From Diplodia intermedia (lineage: Eukaryota > Ascomycota > Dothideomycetes > Botryosphaeriales > Botryosphaeriaceae), in NCBI GenBank assembly GCA_021495925.1, contig JAKEKT010000012.1:310001-374000 (forward strand): a stretch of DNA of 64,000 bases. The letters are read 5' to 3'. The stretch's first letter is position 1; each line of letters opens with the position of its first letter. This document shows positions 10,701-22,801 of this stretch, in pieces. Made by a program: the position numbers and the translations under genes. A model generated the notes under the pieces. It did no database searches, was not told the origin of the DNA, and saw only the letters and a program-made list of their open reading frames with translations.

Positions 10701-12673
10701 GACTACCGGTTTCCTATGCCATATTCACAGCTTTCTTACCGTCAATCTTGCACCGCTACGAGCTTTTCATGATTGTCCAAGAGCTTTGCAGCACCGCAAT
10801 TCGCTCCGTAGGCTTCGTCGACCATGAACTGGTTCTTCGTGCTATCACTGCATCGTCTACGAACGAAAATGATTATCAGAGATTGGAGTTCCTGGGCGAC
10901 TGCATCTTGAAATTCAGCACTGCAGTTCAGCTCATGGCAGACTTCCTTCACTGGCCCGAAAGTTATCTTACCCTACGCAAAGATCGGATTGTCTCCAATG
11001 GTGCCCTTGCAAAAGCCTCTCGCCGCACCGGCCTCGACAGGTTCATAATCACCAAAGCCTTCACGGGCTCCAAATGGCGACCTCGCTACGTGGGCGACAT
11101 CCTAGCCAAATCACCAGAAGCGTCTTCAGACACTCGCACGCTATCCACCAAGATCCTTGCTGACGTTGTGGAATCCCTCATCGGTGCCGCTTACGTCGAG
11201 GGCGGCATGCAAAAGGCGCATCTCTGCACATCAGCACTCCTCCCCAGCCTCCAATGGCGACCGCTGCACCACTCGCGCAAGATCCTGCAAGACCACGCCA
11301 TGGAAGAGCACGCCTCAGCTCCGCCGCTGCACCTCGAGCGCGTCGAGGAGATCATCGGCTACACCTTCAGGAACAAGCACCTCCTCCTCGAAGCCCTGAC
11401 CCACCCTTCCTTCTCCTCGTACCGCGAAGCCGCCTCATCGTCCTACCAGCGCCTCGAGTACCTCGGCGACGCCGTGCTCGACTACATCCTCTCCCGACGG
11501 CTGTACGCGCACCGCAAACCGCCGCTGCCATCAACAACAGCAGCCGCCAACGCCAACGGCGTGCACACCGGCATCCCTCCCCGCGGCCACACCGCCGACG
11601 AGATCCCGCACGGCACCATGCACTCGATCCGCGCCGCCCTCGTCAACGCGCCCTTTCTCGCCTTCCTCTGCATGGAAGCCGCCATCCTCGAGCCGGGCCC
11701 CGTCGACGTCGTCGTCGCTTTTCCCACTACAGCAGCAGCAGCAGCATCATCATCAACGCCGCCGCCGCCGCCGCCGCAACAACCGCAACCGCAAACCGTC
11801 CCCTCCTCCTCCCGCCGCAAAAAGCCGCTTTGGCACTTCATGCGCCACTCGTCGCCCACCCTGCCCGCCTCGGCCGCGGCGGCGGCCGCCCGGCACGAGA
11901 GGCAGAAGGACGCCATCTGGCGCGCGCTGCTGCGGCGCGGCGAGCGGCGGTACCCGTGGCGGCTGTTTGCGCGCGTGGGCGCGGAGAAGTTCTTCTCGGA
12001 CGTGGTGGAGGCGGTGTTGGGGGCGGTTTTTGTCGATTCGACGACGACGGATCCTTTATCTTCTTCTTCTCCTTCGTCTTCTTTTTCTGATGATGATGAT
12101 GATGATAAGGGGGAGGGCGAGGGGGTCGAGGGGAACGGCGAGATTGCGGCGTGCGAGGGCTTCTTGAGGAAGATTGGGTTGCTGGACGTGTTCGAGAGGG
12201 TCGTGAGGGACGGGGTCGAGTGCGTGCATCCGAAGACGCTGTTGGGGCGGTTGGCGGGGCCGGAGAAGGTCGTTTGGGAGTGGGTGGGGGATGGCGATGG
12301 CGATGGCGACGGTGATGGCGACGGTGACGGTAGGGAGGGGGGAAACGAGGAGGAGGGTGAGGCTCGGAAGATGGTCAGGTGTAGAGTCGGTTTGGGGGAG
12401 AAGTGGGTCGGTGAGTGGGTCGAGGGGGAGACCAGGCTGGAGGCCGAGACGGAGGCGGCGGATCGGGCCGTGTCGACTTTGTTGGCGGAGGGGTGGAGCT
12501 GGAAGAGGATGGAGAGGTGGGACGGTATCAGGGGGGAGGACGTGGATGGAGATGGGGCTGAGAATGGAGGAGCGGAGGGTGAGAACGAGAGCGGAGATGG
12601 TGAGGGAGCGGATCAAGCCGCTGCCGGCGCTGTTGCTGAGGTTGAGGACGATGTGGTGATGGGTGACGCGTAG
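7778..12673 (+). CDS. Dicer-like protein 2 (RNase III/helicase of RNA silencing)
   Basis: Cuts long dsRNA into small RNAs; in fungi DCL2 is the main antiviral and transgene-silencing Dicer. Exons 7778-7873, 7929-7957, 8005-8053, 8104-9620, 9667-12673; 1565 aa. The two short exons rebuild the conserved run from Walker A (MDTGSGKTH, about residue 33) to VWFIAPTVTLCHQQ. Then come the DEAH box (FDEAHMC, about 140), helicase C with QRRGRAR (about 495), the Dicer dimerisation domain (from about 565), RNase IIIa (YQRLEFLGD about 967; DVVESLIGAAYV about 1063) and RNase IIIb (YQRLEYLGD about 1156; DVVEAVLG about 1342). All acidic catalytic residues are present. No clear PAZ domain is seen. RNase IIIb carries a large Ala/Ser/Pro/Gln insertion between its two motifs. 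The dsRNA-binding-like tail is split by a Gly-Asp repeat (about 12286-12332). The tail makes the protein longer than usual. Confidence 0.95.
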
Positions 12674-13084
12674 GTGGGGTCGGATGGAAAGATTTCTTGG
12701 ATCCGCAGTTCGTTGGTGTCAAATAGATGAGAATTGTGTAGCTGACTTTCCGCGAACTGTTAAATTGGCTTCCACGATTTTGGCCTTCTACACGACTGAT
12801 ATCAAGACTCTGAACTAGAGACCCCGAAAAGAAAATGGCTCTCATATTCCTCACTGAGCAGTCACCGTACCCGGTGAAAATCCATCTCAGAGCAGCCGAA
12901 CGAATTCCATACGCCACTTTATCGAGATGCTTTTGCTTGGATTCGGGCTTTTTTACTTTCTTCAATTGCTTTGACGTTGCCTTCGGGGGCTGTCGGCAAG
13001 CTCCATCGCGTCCGCTTTCAATGCGTAACTGCCGTAGCATATGTCTGGTGCTTCCATTCTCCTGGTCCTACGCAGCAGACAGAT

Positions 13085-13124
<40 letters not shown>

Positions 13125-13666
13125 TCGTGGCGGACAGGCAGCAGTGAGGCTAGCCTCCATAGAGGAATGTCAGCCCATCCACGTTGCACTCCTTGATTGG
13201 GGGCCGGGGGTTTTTTCCTGGATGCCAAGGCTGAATGAATCCGCCTCGCGTGCACACAGCCATCACCTGCGTGCACACGTGGTTGCTCCGTTGGCTCAAG
13301 TACAGAGAGCCTTGTGGAGCTTGTGGGCGGAGCTGCAAGGCTGATTGATGGGCTTGAAAGGCCGCCTTGGTGTTGTTGCGATTGCATCACCGCCCGCCCA
13401 GCTACAACAACCCTCGCAACGTTAATGGGCCATAGATCTGCAGCGGCGGTTCGGCCGGTCAAGCAAACCGTCTCATCTCACTTCACAGATTGATTCGAAT
13501 GTTCGCAACTCAGAGTTGAATCCATAGGGTCTAAAAGTAAGGTCGTTTTGTGTGTACTCGCAGTCAAAACCTGCGCTTGGTATCTCAAATATGCAGGGCA
13601 AAAAACGCTATCAAAAAATGCCATCGTCATCAGACAAACTTCGCTCCCCCTCGCTTTGGACCGAAA
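12674..13666. other. Convergent intergenic region
   Basis: About 1 kb between the 3' ends of Dicer-like 2 (+) and the coiled-coil gene (-). No gene is supported. It holds an AG microsatellite (separate entry). Confidence 0.6.
13090..13122 (+). repeat. (AG)n microsatellite
   Basis: An uninterrupted run of about 16 AG dinucleotides in the intergenic region downstream of Dicer-like 2. Confidence 0.95.
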
Positions 13667-14659
13667 TCACCCCTGCATGCTATCCCTCTTCCCCTCCAAC
13701 AGCCGATTGATCCTCTCCTCCTTCTCCTGCAGATCCCGCATCAACCGCTCCTTCTCCTGATCCCACTGCTTCCGCTCGCGCCGGCGCTCGCTCAGCTCCT
13801 CGGCCTGCGTGTAGATGCGGTCGCGCAGCGCGGCCATCTGGCGCTGGAACTCGACGCGGCCCTCCTGGCGCTCGCAGCTGCGCGCCGCCTCGGCCATCAG
13901 CTCCGTCACCAGGCCGTCGTCGGTGCCGCTGCCGCCGCCGCTGATGCTGCCGCTGTTGCTGCCGTTGTCGCCGCAGCAGCAGTTGCACCCGTCGTCGGAG
14001 CCCGACGGCGATGCTGCTTCCGCCATCGAACTGCTGGTGGTGGTGCCGGGGTGGCTGCTGCCGTACAGCGACGTCGTCGCCATCCGCGGCGGGCTCGATG
14101 ACATCATCATGAGGCCGTAGTCGCTGTTGCGCTTGCCGGGCGAGTGCGACATGGACGAGGAGAAGATGGACGGCACGGGCGGGGCGGGGGCGGAGGGGCG
14201 GCGGATCGGGTCGTGGTGGTGGTGATGGCGGTGGTGCTCGTTGGCTGATTGCTGCTGCTGTTGCATCCGCAGCTTCTCCAGCTCCATGGCCAGCCGGTGT
14301 TGCTGGGTGCGGGCAGTGGCGAGCGCGGCTTCGAGGTCGTTGACGCGGCGGATGTCCTGCGGGGTTGCTGCCGTTGGCGACATTGGCTCCTGCGGGGCGC
14401 TGGCTCTCGCTCTCGGCGTGGGCGTGGGGACGGGCGTCGGTGCAACGGCGGGCTTGTCGAGTGAGGCTCCCGTTGTTGCTGGGGTGGCGGCTGTGGAGAT
14501 GGAGGTTGATGTCGAGGCGGCGGATGCAGCCGAATTTGATGTTTTGCTGGTGGATGATGAAGATGCGGATGGGGAAGAGGGCCGGCGTGTTTTAGCGGAG
14601 GCGGGGGTGGTGGCCTGGGCGATGGTCTCGAGGCCGCTGCGGAAACGGGATGCGGCCAT
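13667..14659 (-). CDS. Coiled-coil low-complexity protein of unknown function
   Basis: Single-exon frame of 330 aa starting MAASRFRSGLETIAQ. The first 100 residues are Ser/Thr/Ala/Pro-rich and probably disordered. A first coiled coil (NDLEAALATARTQQHRLAMELEKLRMQQQQQ) is followed by a His/Pro/Ser linker with five consecutive histidines and a short CNCCC cluster. A second, strongly charged coiled coil (from FQRQMAALRDRIYTQAEEL to the end) closes the protein. The two helical blocks keep a heptad-like pattern, which non-coding DNA would not do by chance. I do not recognise a family. A structural or scaffold role is only a guess. The ATG at 14659 was preferred because no earlier in-frame ATG exists. 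Confidence 0.7.
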   Translation of the reverse strand: MAASRFRSGLETIAQATTPASAKTRRPSSPSASSSSTSKTSNSAASAASTSTSISTAATPATTGASLDKPAVAPTPVPTPTPRARASAPQEPMSPTAATPQDIRRVNDLEAALATARTQQHRLAMELEKLRMQQQQQSANEHHRHHHHHDPIRRPSAPAPPVPSIFSSSMSHSPGKRNSDYGLMMMSSSPPRMATTSLYGSSHPGTTTSSSMAEAASPSGSDDGCNCCCGDNGSNSGSISGGGSGTDDGLVTELMAEAARSCERQEGRVEFQRQMAALRDRIYTQAEELSERRRERKQWDQEKERLMRDLQEKEERINRLLEGKRDSMQG

Positions 14660-17137
14660 CTGATGGTCGTCCTTCACGACGGCAGCGACGCGCTGCTGAG
14701 CGGCGAAAGAGAAGTGGCGAGTGGTTGGTGACGTCGGGTGGCTGGCGTAGCGAAAGTGTCGGATCTGCCGTGCTCCGTGTTGGAACGATGGCGGGTAGGA
14801 CCAGTAGAAGGGCGTTGCCGATGCGATGGCAGGTTTATCGATGCGGCTGTAGCAGATGCGAGAGCCTTTGATCGTCAGATTTGTGTGACAGTGAAAAGGA
14901 GCCGGGGTGCCAAGAAAGACTCGAGGTCAGGATCTCGGGTGGCGGCGGGGTGGGCCGTCTTTTGTACAGAGATAGGAGAATGCAAGACAGGTCATATCAT
15001 GCAGCCCCCCCGGCCTCGCGTCGCAGACGTACCTGGATTGGGTGGGTGTTCGCTTGCGCACATGATGGTGGTGTGGCCGGAGAAGGATGCGGACTAGGCG
15101 CCGGCGGCGGATTGGGATTTGCAACGGCGCGTGGAGGCTGTTTTGCGCTGCAACTCTGGAACAGGCGCGACGGCGAGGCAGCGGGCTATGTAGTTTCCAG
15201 TGTTGGGGCTGCGGCCAGGACCGTGGGACCCTGCAGGAGCAGCATCGGGCAGCCGCCGAGTGACGTCAAACGGCGAGGCCTGCGCCCCACTGCGCACTGT
15301 CATGGAAGCCCCAGGCACACAGGGCAGCAGCTCAGCCCATCCCGTCTCCGCTAAGCACTACTGCGTCCCTACCACTGCCCCGTGCAGGCGGTGAGCTGGC
15401 CAGATGTCGCGGCCTGACAGCTGCGCTTCTACTGCGCCCGAGGGCTGAGGGCTGGCGAGCTAGAGAGGCCGGCGGACTGGCGGGCTGCTGCTGCGTGACG
15501 GCCCGTTCTCCAGCCTTTTGCAGCGCACGCAGCGACGCGGCTCCGACACCAAACACCGCCACTGCCAGCCCACGAATCACTTGCACTTGCTGCTGCCCTC
15601 CCGCCAAGGTTGCCACCGCCGGCGGCCTTTCAGCCTCACGCCTGACACCAGCAGCCTTGCGTGGTGCAGCACCGAACACCGAACGCTTGAGCACGCCGGC
15701 CGCGGTGAACAGTGCTTCTGCTGCTGCTACTGCTGGCTGCCACACCTGCCGCCACGCTGCGGGACCGGTTGATCATGGGTGTTTGACCTGTCGGCACGCA
15801 CTCCGGCTGCTGCTGTTTACGTGATTGCGGCTACTACTCTGCGCCAGAAAAGAGACTCCAAGATCAGCACCCGACGCCCTGCCGGCCAGCCAATGCGCTG
15901 ACAGCCCTAATATTGGCCTAGCTTGGCCCCGGCACCTCGTCATGATTGCTCTGCCTCTTACTCGACCCGACTCAGCGTCCAGCGCCTCGGCGTGACCCGG
16001 AGATTTCGTATTTATTGGTTTCCTTGGCCGGACGAATCGCTGACAATCAAACGGCCGAGTATCATGACTTGCGCGATGCAATAACTTGGAGTTGGCACCG
16101 GCATCTCTTCGGATCAGATCCGTCCCGCTGCACCCCTCATTATTTCCACGATTGTAATCCCGATCTGCTTCGGGCCCATGATCCACAGACCGAGCCCAAA
16201 CATGGAAAGAAGAGCACAGAGGAAGGAAGACGCAGCCACTCACGCTTGTTGTTGTTCATCCTGCTGACCGCATCTTCAGAATGGGCACCATCGACGTGTT
16301 CGCGTGTTCGCGTTGCGGGATCGCGATGGTGGCGGGGCTGGATCTGTCGGAGCAACGAGAGGATCTCGATGCGAGAATACCATCCTTCACGCATCCGCCG
16401 GAGTGTCTGTGGGTCCTGGAACTAGCCGGCCTGTAGCTCGACGCTTGCGTCCCCTACAGAGCTGAGGGAGGAGGAAAGTTGGAAGTATTTTGTCTTCGTG
16501 CTTGACCGTGAAGGTTTGATGAAAGGCCGCACAGCCGCCGCACTCTTCGGAATGCTAAGCGATGCGGTCCTCGTACGAATCCCCACAGCACCTCCGTCAT
16601 CCACGGCTGACAATGTGTCAGAGCGGAAGCGATGCTCGAATTCTGGGGGAGAATCTGGGAAATGCACGTGGCGCTTCCAACGGTTATCGGCTTTTGCGAC
16701 GAGCCTCTGTCCCCACTGCCCTCTGTCTCCACTGCGACTGACCACTTTCGTGAGGACGTATGAAGATACCTGAATTCCCCACTCACCTCGAGTACTCATG
16801 CTACGTCACAACAAAGAACCCAGTATAAAATTCAGTTCGATTCATGTCCGACTACCGGCTACCAACGCATAGCACTGTGGTCGTGACGTTATCAGCTCCG
16901 GTATCCGCTCGTGGTGGAGCTGAGCTGGCCAGAAGATAGGAAAGCGGGAGATGAGGCGCAGCCGTCTCCAACGGTCGCCTTGGCAATACCAAGACGCAAT
17001 GGAACATGCTGGAGCTTGATCCAACCGCGATCAAGCACGTCCTGGCCCATCAAAATCGCAAAATCAAAGAAAATCGGAGAAAAGTCAATCGGAAAAAGAG
17101 AGGCGTGTCCCGAGGGACGTCGTCAATCGAAATCTGT
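14660..17137. other. Gene-poor intergenic stretch
   Basis: Nearly 2.5 kb, GC-rich up to about 16 kb and more mixed afterwards. Open frames of 60-160 codons occur on both strands but overlap each other and show no recognisable motif, so no gene is called. It may hold regulatory DNA or a non-coding transcript. Confidence 0.5.
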
Positions 17138-17640
17138 CCGGCGAAATCAGCAGCACTGTATGAGCATCGGGCCGGATGGGGTGACGGTGCTCACCAGCAA
17201 TTTTTAGAAATCAACCATGCGGTCCCTCCTTTGGTGCAGATGCACACAGGCACGGGTAAAGCACCGCATCCGTCATTTCGGTCTCGTGGGAGCCTGTAGG
17301 TCAAATCAGCGGCACTACTCCTTTCGCACAATTTATTGAGGAAGGGAGTGAAGTTCAACGCTCACCAGTAGCACCCTTGTACTTTTTTTGCGGTCCCTCC
17401 TTTGGCAGCATGATGCATGCAGGCGCAGGCGCGGGTAAAGCACCGCTTTCCGTCCGTCAAACTCTACCAAACCCTGTGGGGACAAATAAGCGCCACTGTT
17501 CCTTGCACGAATTTTCAGGGTTCAACGTTGGGGGGGCAATAGATGCACACGCTCACCAATCATTTCCCGGCATCCTTCGTCGCGGTCCGTCCTCTGGCAA
17601 GCAAGAGAACGTGCACAAGCACGGGCAATGTTCGTCAGCA
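17138..17640. repeat. Imperfect tandem repeat, three units of about 160-190 bp
   Basis: The landmark words recur in the same order. AAATCAGCnGCACT or close variants occur near 17143, 17303 and 17483. GCTCACCA occurs at 17189, 17360 and 17551. GCGGTCC(C/G)TCCT occurs at 17219, 17390 and 17582. GGGTAAAGCACCGC occurs twice and a shortened form once. The array ends a few bases before the stop codon of the minus-strand gene at 17645, so its transcript probably ends inside the array. Confidence 0.75.
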
Positions 17641-17644
17641 ACTT

Positions 17645-20600
17645 CTAGACCCTGCGCCAGGGCTCCTCCTCATCCGTTGCGTACATCTCCTGGTCGACGT
17701 CACCGAAGAGATCGGGGTCCTCGCCCTCGTGCGGGACCCTGGGCTGTCGAAGTTGGTCTAGGGGCGAGTCCCTGCTCGGGAACAGCGGGTCCAGGGACTC
17801 CCTGTGTCCGTAACCGCCGCCCTCGTTGTTGTCGGCGTAGCCGTAACACTCGTCTCCGTCGTGCTCGTCGCCGCCGTCACTGCTGCTGTAGTAGCCCGCG
17901 CTCTCGAGGCGCGCATAGCTGTCGGCCGCGGCTTCGTAGTCCTCCTCGTCGACGTAGCGGTAACCGTCGCGCATGTTTCCCTCGATCAGAAGGCCCTCCG
18001 AGTCGCGGAAGACGCCGCTGTACTCCTGTTGAACCGGCGACAGCACCTGCTGGTGCTGGCGGTGCTCGGAACGAACACCACCACTGCCGCTGCTGCTACG
18101 GTTGCGGATGCGGCTGGCGCCGAAGGCGGCGGCGGCGGCGTGGTTGCTGCCAGACTGACGCGAACCGCTCCTGGACAAGGCGGTAGATGAATGGTAGCCG
18201 ACGCTCGCGCTCCTCCTCACAGCACTCTGCCTCTGCACGTCCGAGTAGCCCGAGCCGGCGGCGCCAGACGGACCCGCGACGCTCATGCTCTTCCTCAGCG
18301 CCATCTTCTCGCGGCCCTGTCGGGAAAACGCAGCGGCTCCAGCATCGTCGGCGCGGCCTTCACCGTAGGAAGATGGTCCACCAACACCAACACCACCGCT
18401 ACCACTTCCACTGCCGCTGCTGCCGTAGTAGTAGCCGCCGCTGTCGTTGTCCCTGTTCTTCTTCTTCATCATCAACTCCGCCCTCTCCCCCTTCAACCCC
18501 CGCGCCCGATCAATCTCTTTCTCCAGCCTCCTCACCTCGCGCCTCAACTCCTGCATCGCCTTACGACCTCCACCACCACCACTCTCGTGGCCCTCTTGGC
18601 CTCCGCCACCAGCATGGAGGCCGCTCCTCCGCACCTGCTGCTGCTGCCTCGCCCTACCCTTGCCCTTATGACCACGACCGCCCAAGCCAGCAGCAGCGGC
18701 GGCGGCGGCGTCCAGCTCGGCCTGCCTGCGCTCGTAATCCCGCTGCACCTCCCTCATCGCCGGGGTCGGCGCGAAGGCGGAACCCCCCTCGGCGGGCGGG
18801 CCGCCCTCCTCGAGCCGGCGCAGCGCCATGGCGCGGTGCCAGACCTCGTTCCGGTCCGGGTCGAGCGCGGCGTCGGGCTTCTCGTCCGGGTGGTCCGCGG
18901 CGGCGCCGAAGGCGGCGAGGGTGTCGTAGTAGGGGCCGCCTTGGATCAGCGGCGGCGGCGCGTTGGGGTTTGACGTCGCGCGGTGCTGCTGCTGCTGTTG
19001 ATGGTGAGGGCGATGACTGAGGTGGCGGCGGATGTGGATGTTGTGGAGGTAGTAGTCTTCTTCCTCTTCCTCCTCGCCTTCTTCTTCTTCGTCCTTCTCG
19101 GCGATGCGGTTCTGGTGCGCGGCGGCGTATCGGGGGTAGTTGGCGAAGAACCGGGTCCTGTTGTTGTTGCCGCCGGCGGTGTCGGCGATGGTGTTTGCGT
19201 CGTCGTAGTTCTCGTGGTGGCGGCCGTCGAAGTCGTCTGAGAAGGCGTTCCGGGGGTTGTTGTGGTGCTCCGGGGAGAAGGGCGGGGGAGGAGGACGCGC
19301 GAAGAGGTCGGCGTGCTGCTGCTGGTCGCTGAGCGAGGGCGCGTCCGGACGGCGGTGGTAGTACTCGGGCGTGTCGTCGTCGTCGTACGTCGCCTGCTGG
19401 CCGGGGCTGCTGCTGAAGTTGGCGAACGGGTCTTCGGTGGCGTTGTAGCCGCCGCCGGGCGCCGCTGCCGCCTCTTCGTAGATGGAGTGGCCTCTGAGGG
19501 CGGGGTGGTCGGACTCCATGGAGACGAACGAGGGACGCTTGCGCTCGTACGAGGGACGACGGGTGCGCTCGACGTAGAGGTCGTCGTCGTGGCTGTGAGG
19601 TGAGAATGAGCCGGCTTGGATGTGCGGGCTGAAGTGGGGAGTGCGAGGGGTGGTCGCGGCCGACACCATCCTCTCGCGGATGAGCTGGCGCTCGTCCTCG
19701 TCCAGCTCACCTGTGGCGTCGAGGGGGTGCGCCGGAATGCCCACGACCGTGGTACGGACGGAACCCGGGCGAGCCTGGAGGCGGGGGATGGGCTGTGAGA
19801 TCTCGACAGGACCGCTGCTGGCGCGAGAGGCATTCGTCTTGGACGACGACCGGCGCAGGCGGCGGTGGAAGACCCTGGCCACGGCGCCCTTTGCACGCAT
19901 GGCCACGGCGGCGGGGCTGTTGGACTGCATGAGCGCCGCCTGCTTGGCAATCTCCTCGCTCATGGCCGTCCACTGCTCCCAGCAGGAGAGGGTGGACGAA
20001 TGCAGGTGTTCGGCTGCCATTTGTGCCTTGACAAACTGCTTGCCCAGCTGGGTGAAGTAGCTCATGATGGTCCTTTCGGGCGTCGACGGGCTCGGGTTTG
20101 CGTTCATCTCGTGCTGGAACGGGTCGCGGACTTCGTCGTAGAAGAGCCTGTACATGAGGCCCGCAATCTTTGCGTTACACTCTGCACCCATTTGGGTAGG
20201 GATGGGTCTGTGTTTAGCATCAATGGGCTCTCATGGATGGAGGGGAGGGGGCTATGAGACGTACGAAAGCATTAGCCTGAACTTCTTGATCTCCCTGCCA
20301 TGGACCTCCTTAGGCAGCTCCATGAAGTTGGGTGTGTCGCGTCTCACATTGATTTTGCCAATGCATTCCTGGAGAGCGCGCATCTGGCCTAGCCAGCAGT
20401 CTACAGTTACGTTTATCTCGCCAATAATGTGAGTGGCGCGATTTGCCGTCTCGTATGTGACGGTGGTGTTATGAAAGCAGCTTCGCAGATCTTTGTGTAT
20501 CGCGAGAGCCACCTCGCACAGCCTTTCTTGTAGATTGCCGTCCCACGCGACGCGGACAATGTGCTCAAGCAGCTCAAGGGTTGCCTTCGTGGGGACCAAG

Positions 20601-21088
20601 GACTTCAACGAGCGGTCGCTGATGTCCCGGCGACTGTTCTTGGCACTCTTCGGAGTGAGAGCCATGGGCGTGGACACATCGTGAAGTGAGCCTTCACCTT
20701 GCTCATCGTTGAGCGCGAGGTCGCGAATCATATCGTCGATTTGGGCGTGTTCCTCACTGAACTCACCGGCCGGCATCAGACGTGCTTCCGGGTTGACCAG
20801 TCTGGGGCCGATCGGTGGGGGGAGTGGCTGCGCCTTAGTAGGATGTTGAGTGAGCATGGGGTTCGCTGGCGGCTCTTCAGCACACCAGTACGTGGACGCG
20901 GTCTCATGGTTGACCGAGCGCGAGTACACAGACGACGCGACGCGGCGAGGCTCTTGGCGCTCCACGCTGTTTGCCGCGTTGTCGGTAGGCTTTGCAGGCT
21001 CGCGGCGTTTCGTAGACGAGTCGTCGCTTGAATGCTGTCGAGGAGGGTGTTCGCCTGTGAAGGCCAGGTTCGCAAAGGCGTAGTCCAT
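17645..21088 (-). CDS. Large low-complexity protein of unknown function
   Basis: Two exons, 21088-20265 and 20207-17645, joined by a 57-nt intron (GTACGT...CACAG) with matching phase; 1128 aa. The segment around the junction is the conserved-looking core. Before it come SLVPTKATLELLEHIVRVAWD and CWLGQMRALQECIGKINVRRD; after it come ECNAKIAGLMYRLFYDEVRDPF and the helix from GKQFVKAQMAAEHLHSS to EIAKQAALMQS. The core is helical, without signal peptide or membrane segment. The C-terminal 700 residues are Ser/Gly/Glu/His-rich and disordered, with one charged helix (MQELRREVRRLEKEIDRAR) and an acidic end. No family was recognised. The start MDYAFANLAF was chosen because it follows a stretch that no longer looks coding. 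A minus-strand tandem neighbour (RING-CH gene) lies upstream. Confidence 0.7.
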
Positions 21089-21710
21089 TTTGCGCAAGGT
21101 GAGCGGGCGCGGTATGAGCTGGCTCAAGTGGCGAATGCGTGACGAAGAAAGAAAGGAAAGGAAGAGGAAGTGAAGAGGGGCATACTGATATAGAAGATCT
21201 CGATGGCCCGTGCACAAGCAGTGAATGCGTGGAGAGTCCGAAAGGGCGACTACCCTCCCGAAGATGTCCCGTACATGATGGGAGACCTGGGACCCGCTGT
21301 GATGGGTAGCTGAACAGGCCGTTGACTGAGGGTGAATCATGTGCAGAGCATTGTCACGGAAGCCAGATAAACATAAGTATAACGGATGGATGAGAATTAG
21401 GGAAGAGCTGCTATATGATCGAACGCCTTCATAATAATGTGCCACTTGACCTCAAGCAATCCACCTATAAAGCAAAAGGACAGGATTGGAAGCGGAGGAG
21501 TGACGATGTCTTTCGGGAACCCAAGCTAAGACAAGACGTCGAAGACACGGGCGTAAACACGAAAGACAGTTTTCTCTTCGCACACAGACTCGATCGGCAC
21601 GACATTGGGACCATTCTGCAACAGAGCTGCAGAAGGGCGACGTGTCAACTCAAAGGTGGGCGGTCCAAATCGGGGTGATAACCTCGGCAAATCAGACATG
21701 CGAGGAGTTC
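21089..21710. other. Intergenic region between two minus-strand genes
   Basis: Serves as the promoter of the large low-complexity gene and the 3' flank of the RING-CH gene. No gene or repeat is seen. Confidence 0.6.
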
Positions 21711-22801
21711 TTAGCTGGACGGACCGGCGGTAGGTGGATCTGGGGTATCATCTTCATCCTCGTCGTCGCCAGGTACGTCCATGACTCGCTCGCCAGCCTT
21801 TTCTAGCGTTCTACGTGCCCAAGCACGGACTGCTTTCCATACGCCCTTCTGAAAGTTAGCTAGGGATATCAGGATATAATCAGGCATACACTTACGTAAA
21901 TAACGGTGGCAACACCGATCAGGACGACTCCCCAGCTGATGTTGGCAAGTCTGTCGCGACCAGTATTACCACGGTTCGACCCACCCAAGCCTCCGCTTCC
22001 CACTCGGAAGATCCTGATGGGGCTGACAAGGAGGTACTTCACAAAACCAAGGATGCCCAGAGATGCGAAACCTTTGACAAAATGGAAAGACCACCCCTCA
22101 GGTTCGTCCTCGTGGGCTAGGTGTTCATAGCTGGAAGAACTACCTCCTAATGGGACCACGGTACCAACTGGATCAAGGTACAGGTTGATGATGGGGTCGG
22201 CGATGAAGCCGAGAAAGAAGGTGGCCACGAGGAAGATGGTAAGGGTCAGAGAAATCTGAGTCGCGGTGCTACTAATCCATCGACCCCATGCCATGCGTTC
22301 AAGGTGGTAGCGAAACCCGCAAGTTGGACATTGCCAATAGTTTCGCCTGCCGTAGGATGGATCAGCATGGCGCCACGATTGGAGGCATCCTTCGTGCACA
22401 TAACGTGAGGATCCTTTGCATTTGCATGGACTGATGAGACGGCCTTCTTCCGACTCATACGTCACGTCAGGCTCAGACTGGAACATTGATGGTAGATTCT
22501 CGGAAGGCTGGTTGAAGGTGGGGAGAACAGTTTCCAGACAGATGCGGCAAGTCCTTGGTCCGTAGGAGCGCCTTGGTTTGGGTTGATTCTCCGCTGAACC
22601 GGTAGGCTGGGCCTTCGCCTCGTGCTGGTGAACTTCCTCATCGGGCTCATACCATCCAGGCATGCTTGTTGTGCTGGGATTGGGGCGATGGCGAGCCTGG
22701 GAATCGCCAGCCGACGTTGCGCTCGTAGGTCCTTCGGCAGAGTGCGGAACGTCATCGGGCCAATTCCAACCCGGCGCTGCCTGGAAACCGCTTGACGCCA
22801 T
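21711..22801 (-). CDS. RING-CH (MARCH-type) membrane-bound E3 ubiquitin ligase
   Basis: Two exons: 22801-21896 and 21848-21711. The intron is 47 nt, GTAAGT...TTTCAG with a CTAAC branch site; the product is 347 aa. The RING-CH (C4HC3) signature is complete, from about residue 85 to 155: CRICLETV, then CKCKGSSRYVHEGCLQSWR, then YWQCPTCGFRY. Three hydrophobic segments follow: one from ATQISLTLTIFLVATFFLGF, one around ASLGILGFVKYLLV, and one from ISWGVVLIGVATVIY, which the intron interrupts at its end. The last exon adds a short cytosolic tail ending in an acidic DDEDEDDTPD run. Proteins of this type transfer ubiquitin to membrane proteins, usually in the ER or endosomes; the substrate here is unknown. 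It shares a divergent promoter with a proteasome subunit gene. Confidence 0.9.

Noticed and set aside
16422..16799. Minus-strand frame of 125 codons in the gene-poor region
   Set aside because: It has an ATG but no motif, and its composition is similar to the surrounding non-coding DNA.
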